Assembly (NCBI RefSeq): GCF_016100455.1
Contig: NZ_JACFSK010000001.1
Location: 434,001 to 498,000 of the forward strand
Source of the DNA: Bartonella sp. M0283
GTDB taxonomy: Bacteria > Pseudomonadota > Alphaproteobacteria > Rhizobiales > Rhizobiaceae
DNA length: 64,000 nt
Reading direction: 5' to 3'
The translations under genes were made by a program, and so were the position numbers. Below are positions 1-9,942 of this stretch, piece after piece; the stretch's first letter is position 1, and every line of letters starts with the position of its first letter. The notes under the pieces are model-generated. The model was not told where the DNA came from, made no database searches, and saw only the letters and a program-made list of their open reading frames with translations.

Positions 1-425
1 ACGAATTTTTCGACAAATTGGCAACCCATTTTAAAGCACCGGGAGAATTTGCCCAAGCCTATGTCATTGCCCATGAAGTCGGCCATCATGTGCAAAATTT
101 GACCGGTGTTCTCGACCGGATGAATAAGAGAAGGGTAAGCGCCGATACGTCGACTGCCAATGCACTTTCGGTAAAAATCGAATTGCAGGCCGATTGTTAT
201 GCCGGTGTGTGGGCGCATTCAACCGAGGATGACGGACTATTGGAAGAAGGTGATATCGGCTATGCATTGAATGCAGCGGCAAAAATCGGTGATGATACAT
301 TACAAAAACGGACGCACGGATATGTTGTGCCTGATAGTTTCACTCATGGAACTTCTGCACAACGCGTCAATGCTTTCAAAACCGGTTACCAATTGGGAAA
401 AATGGAATCATGTGACGGATTTTAA
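1..425 (+). CDS. Neutral zinc metallopeptidase (YpfJ-like), C-terminal part
   Basis: The reading frame is already open at the left edge, so only the C-terminal part of the gene is present; it stops at TAA 423-425. The fragment holds the motif HEVGHHVQ, a HExxH-type zinc site, preceded by a stretch ending GEFAQAYVIA, which is typical of the YpfJ / KPN_02809 neutral zinc metallopeptidase family (Pfam Zn_peptidase). A later ADCYAGVWAH segment fits the same family and supplies a further acidic and histidine residues near the metal. The family is widespread in proteobacteria and its substrates are poorly known. The N-terminal half, which in this family usually carries a membrane segment, lies outside the window. 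A TTG at 18 could be taken as a start but lies inside the conserved domain and is rejected. Confidence 0.9.
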   Translation, partial: EFFDKLATHFKAPGEFAQAYVIAHEVGHHVQNLTGVLDRMNKRRVSADTSTANALSVKIELQADCYAGVWAHSTEDDGLLEEGDIGYALNAAAKIGDDTLQKRTHGYVVPDSFTHGTSAQRVNAFKTGYQLGKMESCDGF

Positions 426-840
426 AAAATCCACGTTTGAGAGATTTCGTGAAGTTGAAAGACTTTCTATCCAGTATTTTTGCGCTGTCTCCTAGACGTG
501 GTCGTCATCATCCGGTTTTCGCATGCGCGTTCAAGGGTATCTCGTGTCTTTCATAAAATGATCGGTACAAATCACGGGGTGGTAAAAAATAGCAAGCAAC
601 CATCTTCATCCGAAGGCGGGCTTTAAAACATTTTGGTGTGCACGCCGGTTTTGCTTGTTGGCAAACATGACCGTTTAACAAGACCAAAAATATTCAGGCA
701 AATTTTGCCGGTTCAAGCATTTCAAAAGTCTTGATCGCTCCCAAAATAGTATAGAGAGTTCGGTAAGCCGCGTTTTTTCCCTTTTCTATTTTTCACAATA
801 GTCCTATTAGCAATTTCTTGTACAAGCATGGAAATTCGTC
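426..840. other. Intergenic stretch, nothing recognised
   Basis: A spacer between the metallopeptidase and the MFS efflux gene. I see no convincing gene, RNA or terminator in it. It must hold the promoter of the downstream gene, but no box is clear enough to name. Confidence 0.5.
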
Positions 841-2139
841 ATGTCGCAAAGTCTCGATGCAAAATTTGTTCACAAGGGACTTGTTCTGGTCTTCATCACG
901 CTGTTACTGGATATTATCGGCATTGCGATTATTGTGCCGGTTATGCCGGAATATCTAAGCCAATTGACCGGCGACAGTATCAGCAGGGCTTCGGTTGATG
1001 GCGGCATTCTGCTCATGGTCTATTCAACCATGCAGTTTCTTTTTGCCCCCTTTATCGGCAATCTTTCCGACCGTTTCGGGCGCCGGCCGATTTTATTGTT
1101 ATCCATTATCACTTTTGCGATTGATAATTTTATCTGCGCCATTGCGTGGAGCTATTCCATGCTCTTTATCGGCAGAATTCTTGCCGGTGTCAGCGGCGCC
1201 AGTTTTTCCACCTGTTCGGCTTATCTTGCCGATATTTCCGACGATGACACCAGAACACGCAATTTCGGGCTCATCGGCATTGCCTTTGGTGTCGGTTTCT
1301 TTTTAGGGCCGCTGATTGGCGGCGTTTTAGGCGAAATCGGCCCCCGTATGCCGTTTTATTTTTCAGCCGGACTTTCGCTCGTCAATTTTGTTTTTGCCAT
1401 GTATATGCTGCCGGAAACTCTACCAATGTCATTGCGCCGCCCCTTCGAGATCAGACGGGCAAATCCGGTTGGCGCTCTGCTGGAATTGCGCCATTATCCC
1501 ACTGTGCTTTGGGTGGCACTTGCCTTCTTCCTCTATTGGCTTGCCGAGGCGGTTTGGCCTTCAACTTTGGCTTTTATGGCCAAAGAACGTTATGGCTGGA
1601 GTGAATTTTCTATCGGTTTTGCTTATGGCGTTTTCGGCATCGGCCAGTGCATCATAATGGGATTGCTCTTGCCTTATATGACAAGGCATTTAAGCAATTG
1701 GAAAATCTCGATGATCGGGCTTATTTTCGCGCTCGTTGGCATGGTCGGCTACACCTTCGCCTTTGAAGGTTATATGCTTTATGTCGTTTACCTTTTTACT
1801 ATGCCGGAATATATCGCCCATGTGCCAATGCGCTCTATTGCTTCCTCCCAAGTTCCAGCCAACGCGCAAGGTGCTCTCCAAGGCGCTTTGACATCGATAA
1901 CCTCCATCACGTCGATGATCGGGCCGGTATTCTATACGTCGATTTTCAGCTATTTCACCAGTGACAGTGCGCCGTTCAAATTTGCCGGTGCCCCTTGTGC
2001 AACCGCATTTTTCGTGTTGCTCGCAACAACACTGGTTTTCGGCTTTTTTGTACGTGAAGATAAAAGCCCGCGTTTAACAACATATGAACTTGTGCGAGAT
2101 CGCGATAATCAAAAAGCACGAGACAGCTCATCGGGTTAA
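841..2139 (+). CDS. TCR/Tet family MFS drug efflux transporter
   Basis: A 432-residue, 12-helix major facilitator protein of the inner membrane, probably a drug/H+ antiporter. It has motif A in the loop after helix 2 (GNLSDRFGRRP) and a TetA-type motif C region in helix 5, with ADISDDDTRTRNFG leading into GVGFFLGPLIGG. These are signatures of the tetracycline-resistance (TCR/Tet) branch, DHA1 type. The length fits the family. Chromosomal alphaproteobacterial members often do not give real tetracycline resistance, so the substrate is open. It is transcribed alone; no TetR-type regulator is next to it. The ATG at 841 is the first start in frame before helix 1, with only a weak GGAA upstream. 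Confidence 0.88.
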   Translation: MSQSLDAKFVHKGLVLVFITLLLDIIGIAIIVPVMPEYLSQLTGDSISRASVDGGILLMVYSTMQFLFAPFIGNLSDRFGRRPILLLSIITFAIDNFICAIAWSYSMLFIGRILAGVSGASFSTCSAYLADISDDDTRTRNFGLIGIAFGVGFFLGPLIGGVLGEIGPRMPFYFSAGLSLVNFVFAMYMLPETLPMSLRRPFEIRRANPVGALLELRHYPTVLWVALAFFLYWLAEAVWPSTLAFMAKERYGWSEFSIGFAYGVFGIGQCIIMGLLLPYMTRHLSNWKISMIGLIFALVGMVGYTFAFEGYMLYVVYLFTMPEYIAHVPMRSIASSQVPANAQGALQGALTSITSITSMIGPVFYTSIFSYFTSDSAPFKFAGAPCATAFFVLLATTLVFGFFVREDKSPRLTTYELVRDRDNQKARDSSSG

Positions 2140-2720
2140 AAACAGGCTTAGAAATTTTCCATCCCGTTAGAAATGTTGAATTTCCGGAAGTTTCAAAAGC
2201 TTTTATCCACGATTAAAAAACAGGCATTAGTCTTAATCTCTGGAAAAGCTAGGAGCAACTCTTGCCAGTTTTGTTAATGCGGGCAAGTTTGTTGACTATG
2301 GCGGGAGCGCCGGATTTTAAAAAACAAACACGGTGAAACGCCCCAAAACACGGCAAAAACAGAACAGAAAAGCACTGAGCTGCTATAACATTTAATCGAA
2401 ACGCTTTACGTTTCAGGAGAATTTCTGTCCGGAATTGAATTCGGTTCTAAGAGGAAGCTGTCTTGAACATGACTGACTTATTCTAAATTCAAGGGTAGCG
2501 CTATGTAAAACAACCGTTCATCGCATCGGAAAGCCGATTTAAATGGCTGGTAAAAAATGAACGGAACCATTGGAATGGGAAGAGCGGTCAATGCATGCTT
2601 CTCTTCCCGACTTTTCCAATAAAAACGGCAAAACTATATTATTGAATACGAAAAAACCCGCTTTTTAGCGGGTTTTCGATTATTTTAAATCTGTTGGAAA
2701 GCCAATCGGCAAGCGGCCAA
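2140..2720. other. Intergenic stretch between convergent genes
   Basis: A spacer between the efflux gene (plus) and carA (minus). Apart from the carA terminator at 2651-2676 I see no gene or RNA. Confidence 0.5.
2651..2676 (-). terminator. Rho-independent terminator of carA
   Basis: Perfect inverted repeat AAAACCCGCT / AGCGGGTTTT with a four-base loop, flanked by further A residues on the plus strand, which give a T tract on the minus strand. It lies about 45 bases past the carA stop. The T-rich right flank may also stop transcripts from the efflux gene. Confidence 0.8.
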
Positions 2721-3917
2721 TTATGCCGCTTTTTTATGTTCGCGGATCATTTTGGCAAATTGCTGGAAGAGATAATGGCTATCCTGCGGTCCCGGCGAAG
2801 CTTCGGGGTGCTGTTGCACCGAAAAGACCGGCTTGCCGACAAGCCTGATACCACAATTTGAACCGTCAAAAAGCGAGATTTGCGTTTCTTCGACACCTTG
2901 TGGAAGGGTTTTTGCGTCAACTGCAAAGCCGTGGTTCATGGATACAATTTCAACCTTGCCGGTTTCTTTATCCTGTACCGGATGGTTGGCACCGTGATGT
3001 CCCTGATGCATTTTGACAGTTTTTGCACCCATTGCCAAAGCAAGCAATTGATGTCCAAGGCAAATGCCGAACATCGGAATACCTGTTTCGACGAGTTTTT
3101 TAATCATCGGAACGGCGTATTCGGCCGTTGCCGCCGGATCACCGGGGCCATTTGACAAGAAAATACCATCGGGATTCAAAGCCAATATTTCTTCGGCTGT
3201 GGTTTTTGCAGGAACGACGGTGACACGTGCTTCAAGTCCGGCAAGCAGGCGCAGAATATTGCGCTTTACGCCATAATCGACGGCAACAATGTGAATGTCT
3301 TTTGTCTTTTCATGACCATAGCCTTCATTCCATACCCATGGCGTTTCATCCCATTCGGATGATTGGCCTTCGGTTACGTCCTTTGCAAGGTCAAGCCCGA
3401 TGAGCCCGCTCCATTCGCGGGCACGTTCTTTCAAAGCCTCGACATCAAAAACGCCATTTTTGTCATGGGCAATCACCGCATTGGCAAGGCCTTTTTCACG
3501 AATAAGCGAGGTCAAGGCACGTGTATCAATGCCGCAAAGGGCGATAATGCCGCGCTGTGAAAGCCATTTGTCCAGACCTTCTGCGGCACGGTAATTCGAG
3601 GGGTGGGTAATATCGGCTTTAAAAATTGCCCCCACAGCACCATGGCGTTGAGCCGGTGTCAGATCCTCGATATCTTCGGCATTGGCGCCGACATTACCAA
3701 TATGCGGGAAAGTAAATGTTACAATCTGGCCGGTATAGGAAGGATCGGTGAGGATTTCCTCATATCCGGTCATAGCAGTATTGAAGCAGACTTCAGCTTC
3801 AATGGAACCTGTTCTACCCAAACCTTTACCTTCAATGACGGTTCCGTCTGCTAATACCAAAAGCGCAGTGGGTTTTGTGGTGCCCCAAGGTAAAGTCGTT
3901 TTTGTTGTATTAGTCAT
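2721..3917 (-). CDS. carA: Carbamoyl-phosphate synthase small subunit
   Basis: The 398-residue glutaminase subunit of carbamoyl-phosphate synthase. It hydrolyses glutamine and passes ammonia to CarB, feeding arginine and pyrimidine synthesis in the cytoplasm. The N-terminal CPSase small-chain domain covers roughly residues 14-150. The class I glutamine amidotransferase domain fills about 208-390, with catalytic Cys286 in FGICLGHQ and His370/Glu372 in QQHPEASPG. Length is normal. It is divergent from the GatB/YqeY gene, and this arrangement next to dnaG-rpoD is typical of alphaproteobacteria. carB is not in the window. A terminator follows at 2651-2676. Confidence 0.97.
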   Translation of the reverse strand: MTNTTKTTLPWGTTKPTALLVLADGTVIEGKGLGRTGSIEAEVCFNTAMTGYEEILTDPSYTGQIVTFTFPHIGNVGANAEDIEDLTPAQRHGAVGAIFKADITHPSNYRAAEGLDKWLSQRGIIALCGIDTRALTSLIREKGLANAVIAHDKNGVFDVEALKERAREWSGLIGLDLAKDVTEGQSSEWDETPWVWNEGYGHEKTKDIHIVAVDYGVKRNILRLLAGLEARVTVVPAKTTAEEILALNPDGIFLSNGPGDPAATAEYAVPMIKKLVETGIPMFGICLGHQLLALAMGAKTVKMHQGHHGANHPVQDKETGKVEIVSMNHGFAVDAKTLPQGVEETQISLFDGSNCGIRLVGKPVFSVQQHPEASPGPQDSHYLFQQFAKMIREHKKAA

Positions 3918-4176
3918 CGCTCACTCTCAATTAAACGTTGGTTTAAAACGGCGCGTTTATTGTTCGCACTAAAAAGCCGCAAGCAAATGGCATCTGCTGG
4001 GCGTTCGAGTTTTCCAATCTTCGGCTAAGGTTTGTGATATAGGAGCTTTGCTCGGCAAGGTAAAGAGCAATAGAAGTCTTTTTCATGGCTTTTTCCATTA
4101 TTTTTAATGCTTTCCATTGCATGAACGACAGCGATTTTGTAGACCAAGACAAATTTCCACAGGAGGGAACAGAATT

Positions 4177-4629
4177 ATGTTGCGTGATGACATTAACAAT
4201 GCGTTGAAAACTGCTATGAAGGAACATGATAAAGCCCGGCTTTCAACCCTTCGTCTTATCAATGCAGCCGTCAAAGACCGCGATATTGCCAATCGGGGAG
4301 AAGGCAAACCCGCCGTTGACGACGCCGAATTACAATCCATTCTCGCCAAAATGATCAAACAGCGCGAGGAGTCGGTCAAGCTTTATAATGAGGGTGGACG
4401 ACCGGAACTTGCAAAAGCCGAAAGCGACGAAATTGCCGTTATTCGCGAATTTTTGCCACGCCAGCTTGATGAAAACGAGGTTCAAAAGGCAATTGCCGAG
4501 GGTCTTGAAGCAACCGGTGCGGAAAGCTTGCGTGATATGGGCAAGGTCATGTCGTGGCTGAAAGATCGTTATAACGGCCAGATGGACTTTGCAAAAGTTG
4601 GCGCCACCATTCGCGAAAAACTGAAATAA
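4177..4629 (+). CDS. GatB/YqeY domain-containing protein
   Basis: A 150-residue cytoplasmic protein consisting of one YqeY domain, related to the tRNA-binding tail of GatB, the glutamyl/aspartyl-tRNA amidotransferase subunit. It starts LRDDINNALKTAMK and carries the conserved stretches LSTLRLINAAVKDRDI and FLPRQLDENEV, all diagnostic of the family. The molecular role is not well defined; a link to tRNA metabolism is assumed. I chose ATG 4177 because AGGAGGGA at 4161-4168 lies at ideal distance; an in-frame ATG at 4117 would add 20 residues with no ribosome site. It sits between carA (divergent) and dnaG, its usual position in this group. Confidence 0.93.
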   Translation: MLRDDINNALKTAMKEHDKARLSTLRLINAAVKDRDIANRGEGKPAVDDAELQSILAKMIKQREESVKLYNEGGRPELAKAESDEIAVIREFLPRQLDENEVQKAIAEGLEATGAESLRDMGKVMSWLKDRYNGQMDFAKVGATIREKLK

Positions 4630-4708
4630 TTCGAGTGCTTTCAAGCCGGTTAAAAAAGCCGGAATTTTTGAAGAAGTTCACTAAAATCCATTTGAAAAAC
4701 ACTCCCAT

Positions 4709-4738
4709 AAAAGGCGCCTTTTTCAAGGTGCCTTTTTT
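4709..4738 (+). terminator. Rho-independent terminator after the YqeY gene
   Basis: A 12-bp stem AAAAGGCGCCTT / AAGGTGCCTTTT with one G-T wobble and a TTTC loop, followed by T residues. It begins about 80 bases after the stop of the GatB/YqeY gene. Confidence 0.8.
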
Positions 4739-4816
4739 CATGTTTCTCAAACCCCCCGAATGATCGGCAAAGAACAATCAGGCCGCCCCCAAACGGGGGT
4801 AAACAAGCAAAAAATT

Positions 4817-5068
4817 TTAAGAGCGTATCAAACGGCCGAGCCAGATAAGAATGCAGGCGCCGATAAAGCCGGAAATCAGATATCCGAAACCGCCGGCAAA
4901 AGTAACACCGAAAAGGCTGAATATAAAACTAGCGAGCGATGCGCCGACAATACCAAGAATGATATTTACAATAAGGCCGGTGTTGCTTTTCATGAATGTT
5001 TTTGCTGCCCAGCCAGCCAATCCGCCAATAATGATAGCGGCAATCCAACCTACACTTGCGTCGTGCAT
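4817..5068 (-). CDS. GlsB/YeaQ/YmgE family stress-response membrane protein
   Basis: An 83-residue, very hydrophobic protein with three predicted membrane helices, roughly residues 7-25, 30-52 and 56-80, rich in small residues. GWIAAIIIGGLAGWAAK at the start and GIVGASLASFIFSLFG in the middle are typical of the transglycosylase-associated / GlsB/YeaQ/YmgE family (Pfam Transgly_assoc). Members are often induced by envelope or general stress; the biochemical function is unknown. It is convergent with the YqeY gene, with the terminator at 4709-4738 between them. The ATG has an AAGGAGAT ribosome site just upstream on the minus strand, which supports the start. Confidence 0.92.
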   Translation of the reverse strand: MHDASVGWIAAIIIGGLAGWAAKTFMKSNTGLIVNIILGIVGASLASFIFSLFGVTFAGGFGYLISGFIGACILIWLGRLIRS

Positions 5069-5500
5069 GAATATCTCCTTTAACCGGAATGAATTTTTAT
5101 GAAAAAGGGTAGGGCGCGTGTTTTCTTCTTCAAGTGTCTTGAAGTTTTCTTCTTGCCGTAAAGCCCGTTTTTAGAGAAAGATCAGCGGGAAACGGAAAAT
5201 ATCAGCAAAGGTGAAATAGGAAAAATCTGGTTGAAGAGATTTTATCCAGTCACGCTAATTTTATTTCGCTTTCGAAGCGGAAAGATGAGGCCGTCATTTT
5301 TCTGAAAGCCGAGAAGCATAAACGTTATCATAAACGTTATAATGAAGCAGGTATTTCATCAGGGGCGGGAGAAATTTTTGTCCTCCGCCTTTTGATTGCA
5401 TTTTAAAACAAATGCTTAACCCTCTTTTCAGTCGGGGTGTTGGATTCAACTGCAACAATGTTTAAGTTAATAGGACTGGAACCGGAGCCGACGAGAAGTA
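5069..5500. other. Intergenic region upstream of dnaG
   Basis: A divergent spacer between the GlsB-type gene and dnaG. It holds the 12-bp direct repeat at 5317-5340 and otherwise nothing I can name. Both flanking promoters must lie here. Confidence 0.5.
5317..5340. repeat. 12-bp tandem direct repeat upstream of dnaG
   Basis: CATAAACGTTAT occurs twice without a gap. Each copy contains the palindrome AACGTT. It lies about 160 bases before dnaG. A protein-binding site is possible, but this is only an inference. Confidence 0.6.
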
Positions 5501-7441
5501 ATGCGTTTTTCACCCGATTTTCTTGACGAAATTCGTGCACGCCTGCCAATTTCAACCGTGGTAGGCCAAAGGGTGAATTTTGATCCCAAAAAAAGCAATG
5601 TTTCGCGCGGTGATTTCTGGGGCTGTTGTCCTTTTCATGGCGAAAAAACGCCAAGCTTCCATTGCGAAGACCGTAAAGGTCGTTACCATTGTTTCGGTTG
5701 TGGGGTAAGCGGCGATATATTCACTTTTGTGACCGAGATTGACGGTATTCCTTTTCCCGAAGCGGTCGAGCGTTTGGCAAATCAGGCGGGTGTCCGGATG
5801 CCGGCTCGCGACAAGGACGCCGAGAGACAGGAAAAGATCAAAAAAGACCTTTATGATGTCATGGTGCTTGCGTCCGCCTTTTTTCAAAGCAAGTTGAAAT
5901 CACAGGAGGGAAACCTCGCACGCAGCTATCTTGAAGAACGGCAAATGCCCAAAGCAATGATAGATCGCTTTCATATCGGTTTTTCGCCGGATGCACGCAA
6001 TGCCTTGAAGGATGCGCTGATTGCCAAAGATATTTCATTAAAACAGATGGAAGATTGTGGGCTGGTTGTTGCCGCTGAAGATGGTTCGGCACCTTATGAC
6101 CGGTTCAGAAACCGCATCATGTTTCCAATTGCCGATTTGCGCGGGCGCATTGTTGCCTTTGGCGGGCGCGCAATGGACAAGAATGTGCGGGCAAAATATC
6201 TGAACAGTCCGGAAACGGTGCTCTTCCATAAAGGCAAAATGCTTTATAATGCAGCCACTGCCAGAAAAGCTGCACAGCCAAAAGCGCAAGAAGCCGCAAA
6301 ACCTATCTATGTTGTTGAAGGTTATATGGATGTGATTGCTATGGCAAAGGCCGGTGTCGACACTGCTGTCGCACCCCTTGGCACAGCTTTGACCGAAGAC
6401 CAGATTGCGCTTTTATGGCGTATGACACCTGATCCGGTCTTTTGTTTTGATGGTGACGAAGCGGGTGTTCATGCGGCATTTCGTGCGGCAGAGCGCATTT
6501 TGCCGATTTTGAAAGCCGGAGTTTCTGCCCGTTTTATTCTACTGCCTGATGGCAAAGACCCCGATGATATTGTGAAAACAGGGGGGTCGGATAGTTTGAA
6601 AGTCGAACTATCGAAATCGATTCCCCTTGCCGAACTTTTATGGCGCAAATACACATTTGGTCAGCAATTCGAAACGCCGGAAGCACGCGCGGCTCTCGAG
6701 CGGGAGATCAAGTCGGTTATTTTCACAATCAAGGATGAAAGTTTACGACATTATTATTTACAGGATTTGCGCGACCGGTTGCGCAATCTGTTTCGCCCGG
6801 CTTTTTTCAAGAATAATGGCAAGAATGGCAAAAATTATCGTGGGAACCGGAACACGAACACTATTGGCGGCGGTCCCAGTCCAAGTTTGGCCAATTCCAA
6901 TCTGGTCAAAAACTCGGCGAGTTTCATTCCCTTGCGTGAAGCGGCCATTCTGATGACCTTGGCCTCCCATCCCGAGCTCTGGTATGAGGATTTTGAAACT
7001 TTGGCAAAGCTGGAATTGCAAAATCCGGCACTTATCGGTCTCCATCGTGCTATGCTTGAAATTATGGGTGAATGGCAACCGAATGATGCCGATGCCATGA
7101 TGAAGCTGTTGAAACAAAAGGGTCAGGAGCAGATTCTTAGCCGGATCCATGGCATGCTGAAAAATCTCGGCTTTCGCTGTGCTTTTGCGGAAGCGCCGAT
7201 TGAAGATGCAAGAGAAGCTTTAAAACAGGCTGTCTACTTGCATCTGCGTGCACATAACCTACATAAGAGGTTGCGTGACATTGAAGCCGAGCTTTTGGAA
7301 AAATCGGATAGCGGGATGTTTACCCTTTTGGGCGATGTCAAGGCAGAGCTTGAGAAAACTGAGGCTGTTGAGGCTTTGATCGATGGTTTTGGACAGTGGA
7401 AAGAAGACGAATCAGACCGGAATGAGTCGGAAAATCAATAA
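5501..7441 (+). CDS. dnaG: DNA primase
   Basis: A 646-residue DnaG primase, which makes the RNA primers for replication. The N-terminal CHC2 zinc ribbon is intact: Cys43, His46, Cys64, Cys67 in the usual C-x2-H-x17-C-x2-C spacing. The catalytic core follows, and the TOPRIM domain shows VVEGYMDVIAMA and CFDGDEAG with the metal-binding acidic residues. The C-terminal part, beyond about residue 440, is the variable helicase-interacting region, with an Asn/Gly-rich linker near residues 445-465. Length is normal. GAGAAG precedes the ATG. rpoD lies 413 bases downstream on the same strand: the dnaG-rpoD half of the classic macromolecular-synthesis operon, without rpsU. Confidence 0.97.
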   Translation: MRFSPDFLDEIRARLPISTVVGQRVNFDPKKSNVSRGDFWGCCPFHGEKTPSFHCEDRKGRYHCFGCGVSGDIFTFVTEIDGIPFPEAVERLANQAGVRMPARDKDAERQEKIKKDLYDVMVLASAFFQSKLKSQEGNLARSYLEERQMPKAMIDRFHIGFSPDARNALKDALIAKDISLKQMEDCGLVVAAEDGSAPYDRFRNRIMFPIADLRGRIVAFGGRAMDKNVRAKYLNSPETVLFHKGKMLYNAATARKAAQPKAQEAAKPIYVVEGYMDVIAMAKAGVDTAVAPLGTALTEDQIALLWRMTPDPVFCFDGDEAGVHAAFRAAERILPILKAGVSARFILLPDGKDPDDIVKTGGSDSLKVELSKSIPLAELLWRKYTFGQQFETPEARAALEREIKSVIFTIKDESLRHYYLQDLRDRLRNLFRPAFFKNNGKNGKNYRGNRNTNTIGGGPSPSLANSNLVKNSASFIPLREAAILMTLASHPELWYEDFETLAKLELQNPALIGLHRAMLEIMGEWQPNDADAMMKLLKQKGQEQILSRIHGMLKNLGFRCAFAEAPIEDAREALKQAVYLHLRAHNLHKRLRDIEAELLEKSDSGMFTLLGDVKAELEKTEAVEALIDGFGQWKEDESDRNESENQ

Positions 7442-7854
7442 ATGATTCGCTTTTTGTCTGCGAATCAGCCACGAAAGCCCAGTTGTGCTAGAATTGGCCT
7501 CGATAATCGGGTTCAAGAAACAATCGGGTTAAAGAAAAGAGTGAGATTTAGCAGGCGGGGATTTTCTTTTAGCTATGAAAAGGCGGCAGTGCAAGAGCTA
7601 TGGCGCGATGGAACATTTTTGAAAGAGTGGTGTTGAAGAATAATTATATGGTGCAAGTCCATTATCTTGCAAAGAAAATAGCCAACATTAATCTTTTTTA
7701 AAAATTAACGGCTTTACAAGATTTGCAATCCAATAAGCCGGTAAGTAGTGGCGGAAATTCAAGCCAGATGTAATGGCTGTAAGTGCAAAATGAGTAGAAA
7801 GTTGCAAGACACAATGAATGAATGTGCGATGTGGCTGAGCGGAGTTAACACGGA
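7442..7854. other. Spacer between dnaG and rpoD
   Basis: A 413-base spacer, long enough to hold independent rpoD promoters. A 64-codon open frame starts directly after dnaG but has no ribosome site and no protein-like features. I see no terminator after dnaG. Confidence 0.5.
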
Positions 7855-9876
7855 ATGGCAACAAAGGTAAAACAGACAGAAAATGCAGAGACCGAGCGCG
7901 AGGTTAGCGGCGATGGTCCTCTTTTGGATCTGTCCGATGATGTCGTAAAGAAAATGATCAAGGCTGCTAAAAAACGCGGCTTTGTGACAATGGATGAATT
8001 GAACGCTGTTCTCCCTTCAGAAGAGGTAACTTCCGAGCAGATCGAAGACACGATGGCCATGTTGTCCGACATGGGTATCAATGTTGTGGAAGACGACGAA
8101 GAGGCCGAAGCCGAAACCGCATCGGAAGAAGAAAGCTCTGAAGGTGGCGAGCTGGTAGAAGCCGGTGGTCGTGCTCTGGCAACGACATCAAAACGTGACC
8201 AGAACGACCGGACAGATGATCCGGTACGCATGTATTTGCGTGAAATGGGTGCTGTCGAGCTGTTGTCGCGCGAAGGCGAAATAGCCATTGCCAAGCGTAT
8301 TGAAGCCGGTCGGGAGACAATGATTGCAGGCTTATGTGAAAGCCCGCTTACTTTTCAGGCGCTCATTATCTGGCGTGAAGAACTCAATGAACAGCGCATT
8401 TTGCTGCGTGAAATTATTGATCTTGAAACCACTTATGCAGGACCTGAAGCAAAACAGGCTCCGGTCATCGAACATATCGAGGATTTGAAGCCCAAGGAAG
8501 ACGCTCCCAAGCGTGTGGTTCATGACGACGATGATATAACCGATGTCGGCGGTGAAACCATTGAACCGGATGAAGATGACGAGGATGACGATGAAAACAA
8601 TCTGTCGCTTGCAGCGATGGAAAACGAGCTTCGTCCGCAAGTCATGGAAACTTTGGACTTCATTGCCGATACCTATGCAAAATTGCGTAAACTGCAAGAT
8701 CAGCATGTTGAAAGCAGTCTCGCCGATCATGACGAAGGCGCGCTGTCTCCTGCGCAAAAGAAAAAATATAAACAGCTCAAGGAAGATCTGGTTAAAGCTG
8801 TCAAATCGTTGTCACTTAACCAGAACCGTATCGAAGCGCTGGTTGAACAGCTCTATGACATCAATAAACGTCTGGTAAAAAGCGAAGGCAAGTTGAAGCG
8901 CCTTGCCGATTCTTACGGTGTCCGTCACGAAGAATTCCTGAAACAATATCAGGGTCGCGAAATGGACGCCGACTGGGTCAATTATATCGCGACATTGCCT
9001 GGTCATGGCTGGAAGGAATTTGCCACAAGAGAGGCCAAAACCATTCAGGATTTACGCAGTGAAATCCAGATGTTGGCACAGGAAACGGCTATTTCAATTG
9101 GTGAATTCCGCCGTATTGTCAATCAGGTCCAGAAGGGCGAGCGCGAAGCTGCCATTGCCAAAAAGGAAATGGTGGAAGCCAATTTGCGTCTGGTTATTTC
9201 GATTGCCAAGAAATACACCAATCGCGGTTTGCAATTCCTTGATCTTATTCAGGAAGGCAATATTGGCTTGATGAAAGCTGTCGACAAATTCGAATATCGT
9301 CGTGGTTACAAATTTTCCACTTATGCAACATGGTGGATCCGGCAGGCCATTACCCGTTCGATTGCCGATCAGGCGCGTACAATCCGTATTCCGGTTCATA
9401 TGATCGAAACGATCAACAAAATCGTGCGCACGTCGCGCCAGATGTTGCATGAAATCGGGCGTGAGCCAACTCCGGAAGAATTGTCGGAAAAACTCGCTAT
9501 GCCACTTGAAAAAGTGCGCAAGGTTCTGAAAATTGCCAAAGAGCCGATTTCTCTTGAAACGCCTGTTGGTGATGAGGAAGATTCACATTTGGGCGATTTT
9601 ATTGAAGACAAGAATGCACTCTTGCCAATCGACGCTGCCATTCAGGCGAATTTGCGCGATACGACCACACGTGTTCTTGCCTCTCTCACCCCACGTGAGG
9701 AACGTGTTTTGCGTATGCGTTTCGGCATCGGCATGAATACCGATCATACTTTGGAAGAGGTAGGACAACAGTTTTCGGTTACCCGTGAACGTATCCGTCA
9801 GATCGAAGCAAAAGCATTGCGCAAGCTCAAACATCCGAGCCGTTCACGCAAGTTGAGAAGTTTTCTCGATTCTTAA
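7855..9876 (+). CDS. rpoD: RNA polymerase primary sigma factor RpoD
   Basis: A 673-residue primary sigma-70 factor, which directs RNA polymerase to housekeeping promoters. Region 1.1 is at residues 20-80, followed by an acidic stretch. Region 1.2 holds [13 protein letters not shown] long non-conserved acidic segment, about residues 200-250, has runs of Asp/Glu. Region 2 has [30 protein letters not shown] and [14 protein letters not shown], region 3 follows, and region 4 ends with [20 protein letters not shown]. Size and order match alphaproteobacterial RpoD. It starts at ATG 7855, with a modest CGGAG upstream. A strong terminator follows at once (9887-9926). Confidence 0.98.
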   Translation: MATKVKQTENAETEREVSGDGPLLDLSDDVVKKMIKAAKKRGFVTMDELNAVLPSEEVTSEQIEDTMAMLSDMGINVVEDDEEAEAETASEEESSEGGELVEAGGRALATTSKRDQNDRTDDPVRMYLREMGAVELLSREGEIAIAKRIEAGRETMIAGLCESPLTFQALIIWREELNEQRILLREIIDLETTYAGPEAKQAPVIEHIEDLKPKEDAPKRVVHDDDDITDVGGETIEPDEDDEDDDENNLSLAAMENELRPQVMETLDFIADTYAKLRKLQDQHVESSLADHDEGALSPAQKKKYKQLKEDLVKAVKSLSLNQNRIEALVEQLYDINKRLVKSEGKLKRLADSYGVRHEEFLKQYQGREMDADWVNYIATLPGHGWKEFATREAKTIQDLRSEIQMLAQETAISIGEFRRIVNQVQKGEREAAIAKKEMVEANLRLVISIAKKYTNRGLQFLDLIQEGNIGLMKAVDKFEYRRGYKFSTYATWWIRQAITRSIADQARTIRIPVHMIETINKIVRTSRQMLHEIGREPTPEELSEKLAMPLEKVRKVLKIAKEPISLETPVGDEEDSHLGDFIEDKNALLPIDAAIQANLRDTTTRVLASLTPREERVLRMRFGIGMNTDHTLEEVGQQFSVTRERIRQIEAKALRKLKHPSRSRKLRSFLDS

Positions 9877-9886
9877 GATTTATGCA

Positions 9887-9926
9887 AAAGGCACGAAATC
9901 TTGCGGTTTCGTGCCTTTCCGTTTTT
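9887..9926 (+). terminator. Rho-independent terminator of rpoD
   Basis: Perfect 12-bp stem AAAGGCACGAAA / TTTCGTGCCTTT with an eight-base loop, followed by CCGTTTTT. It begins about 10 bases after the rpoD stop. Confidence 0.9.
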
Positions 9927-9942
9927 CAAGCAAGGACAAACC

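Noticed and set aside
7442..7636. 64-codon frame directly after dnaG
   Set aside because: Starts right after the dnaG stop, but without a ribosome site; the basic, uneven product looks like chance translation of a spacer.
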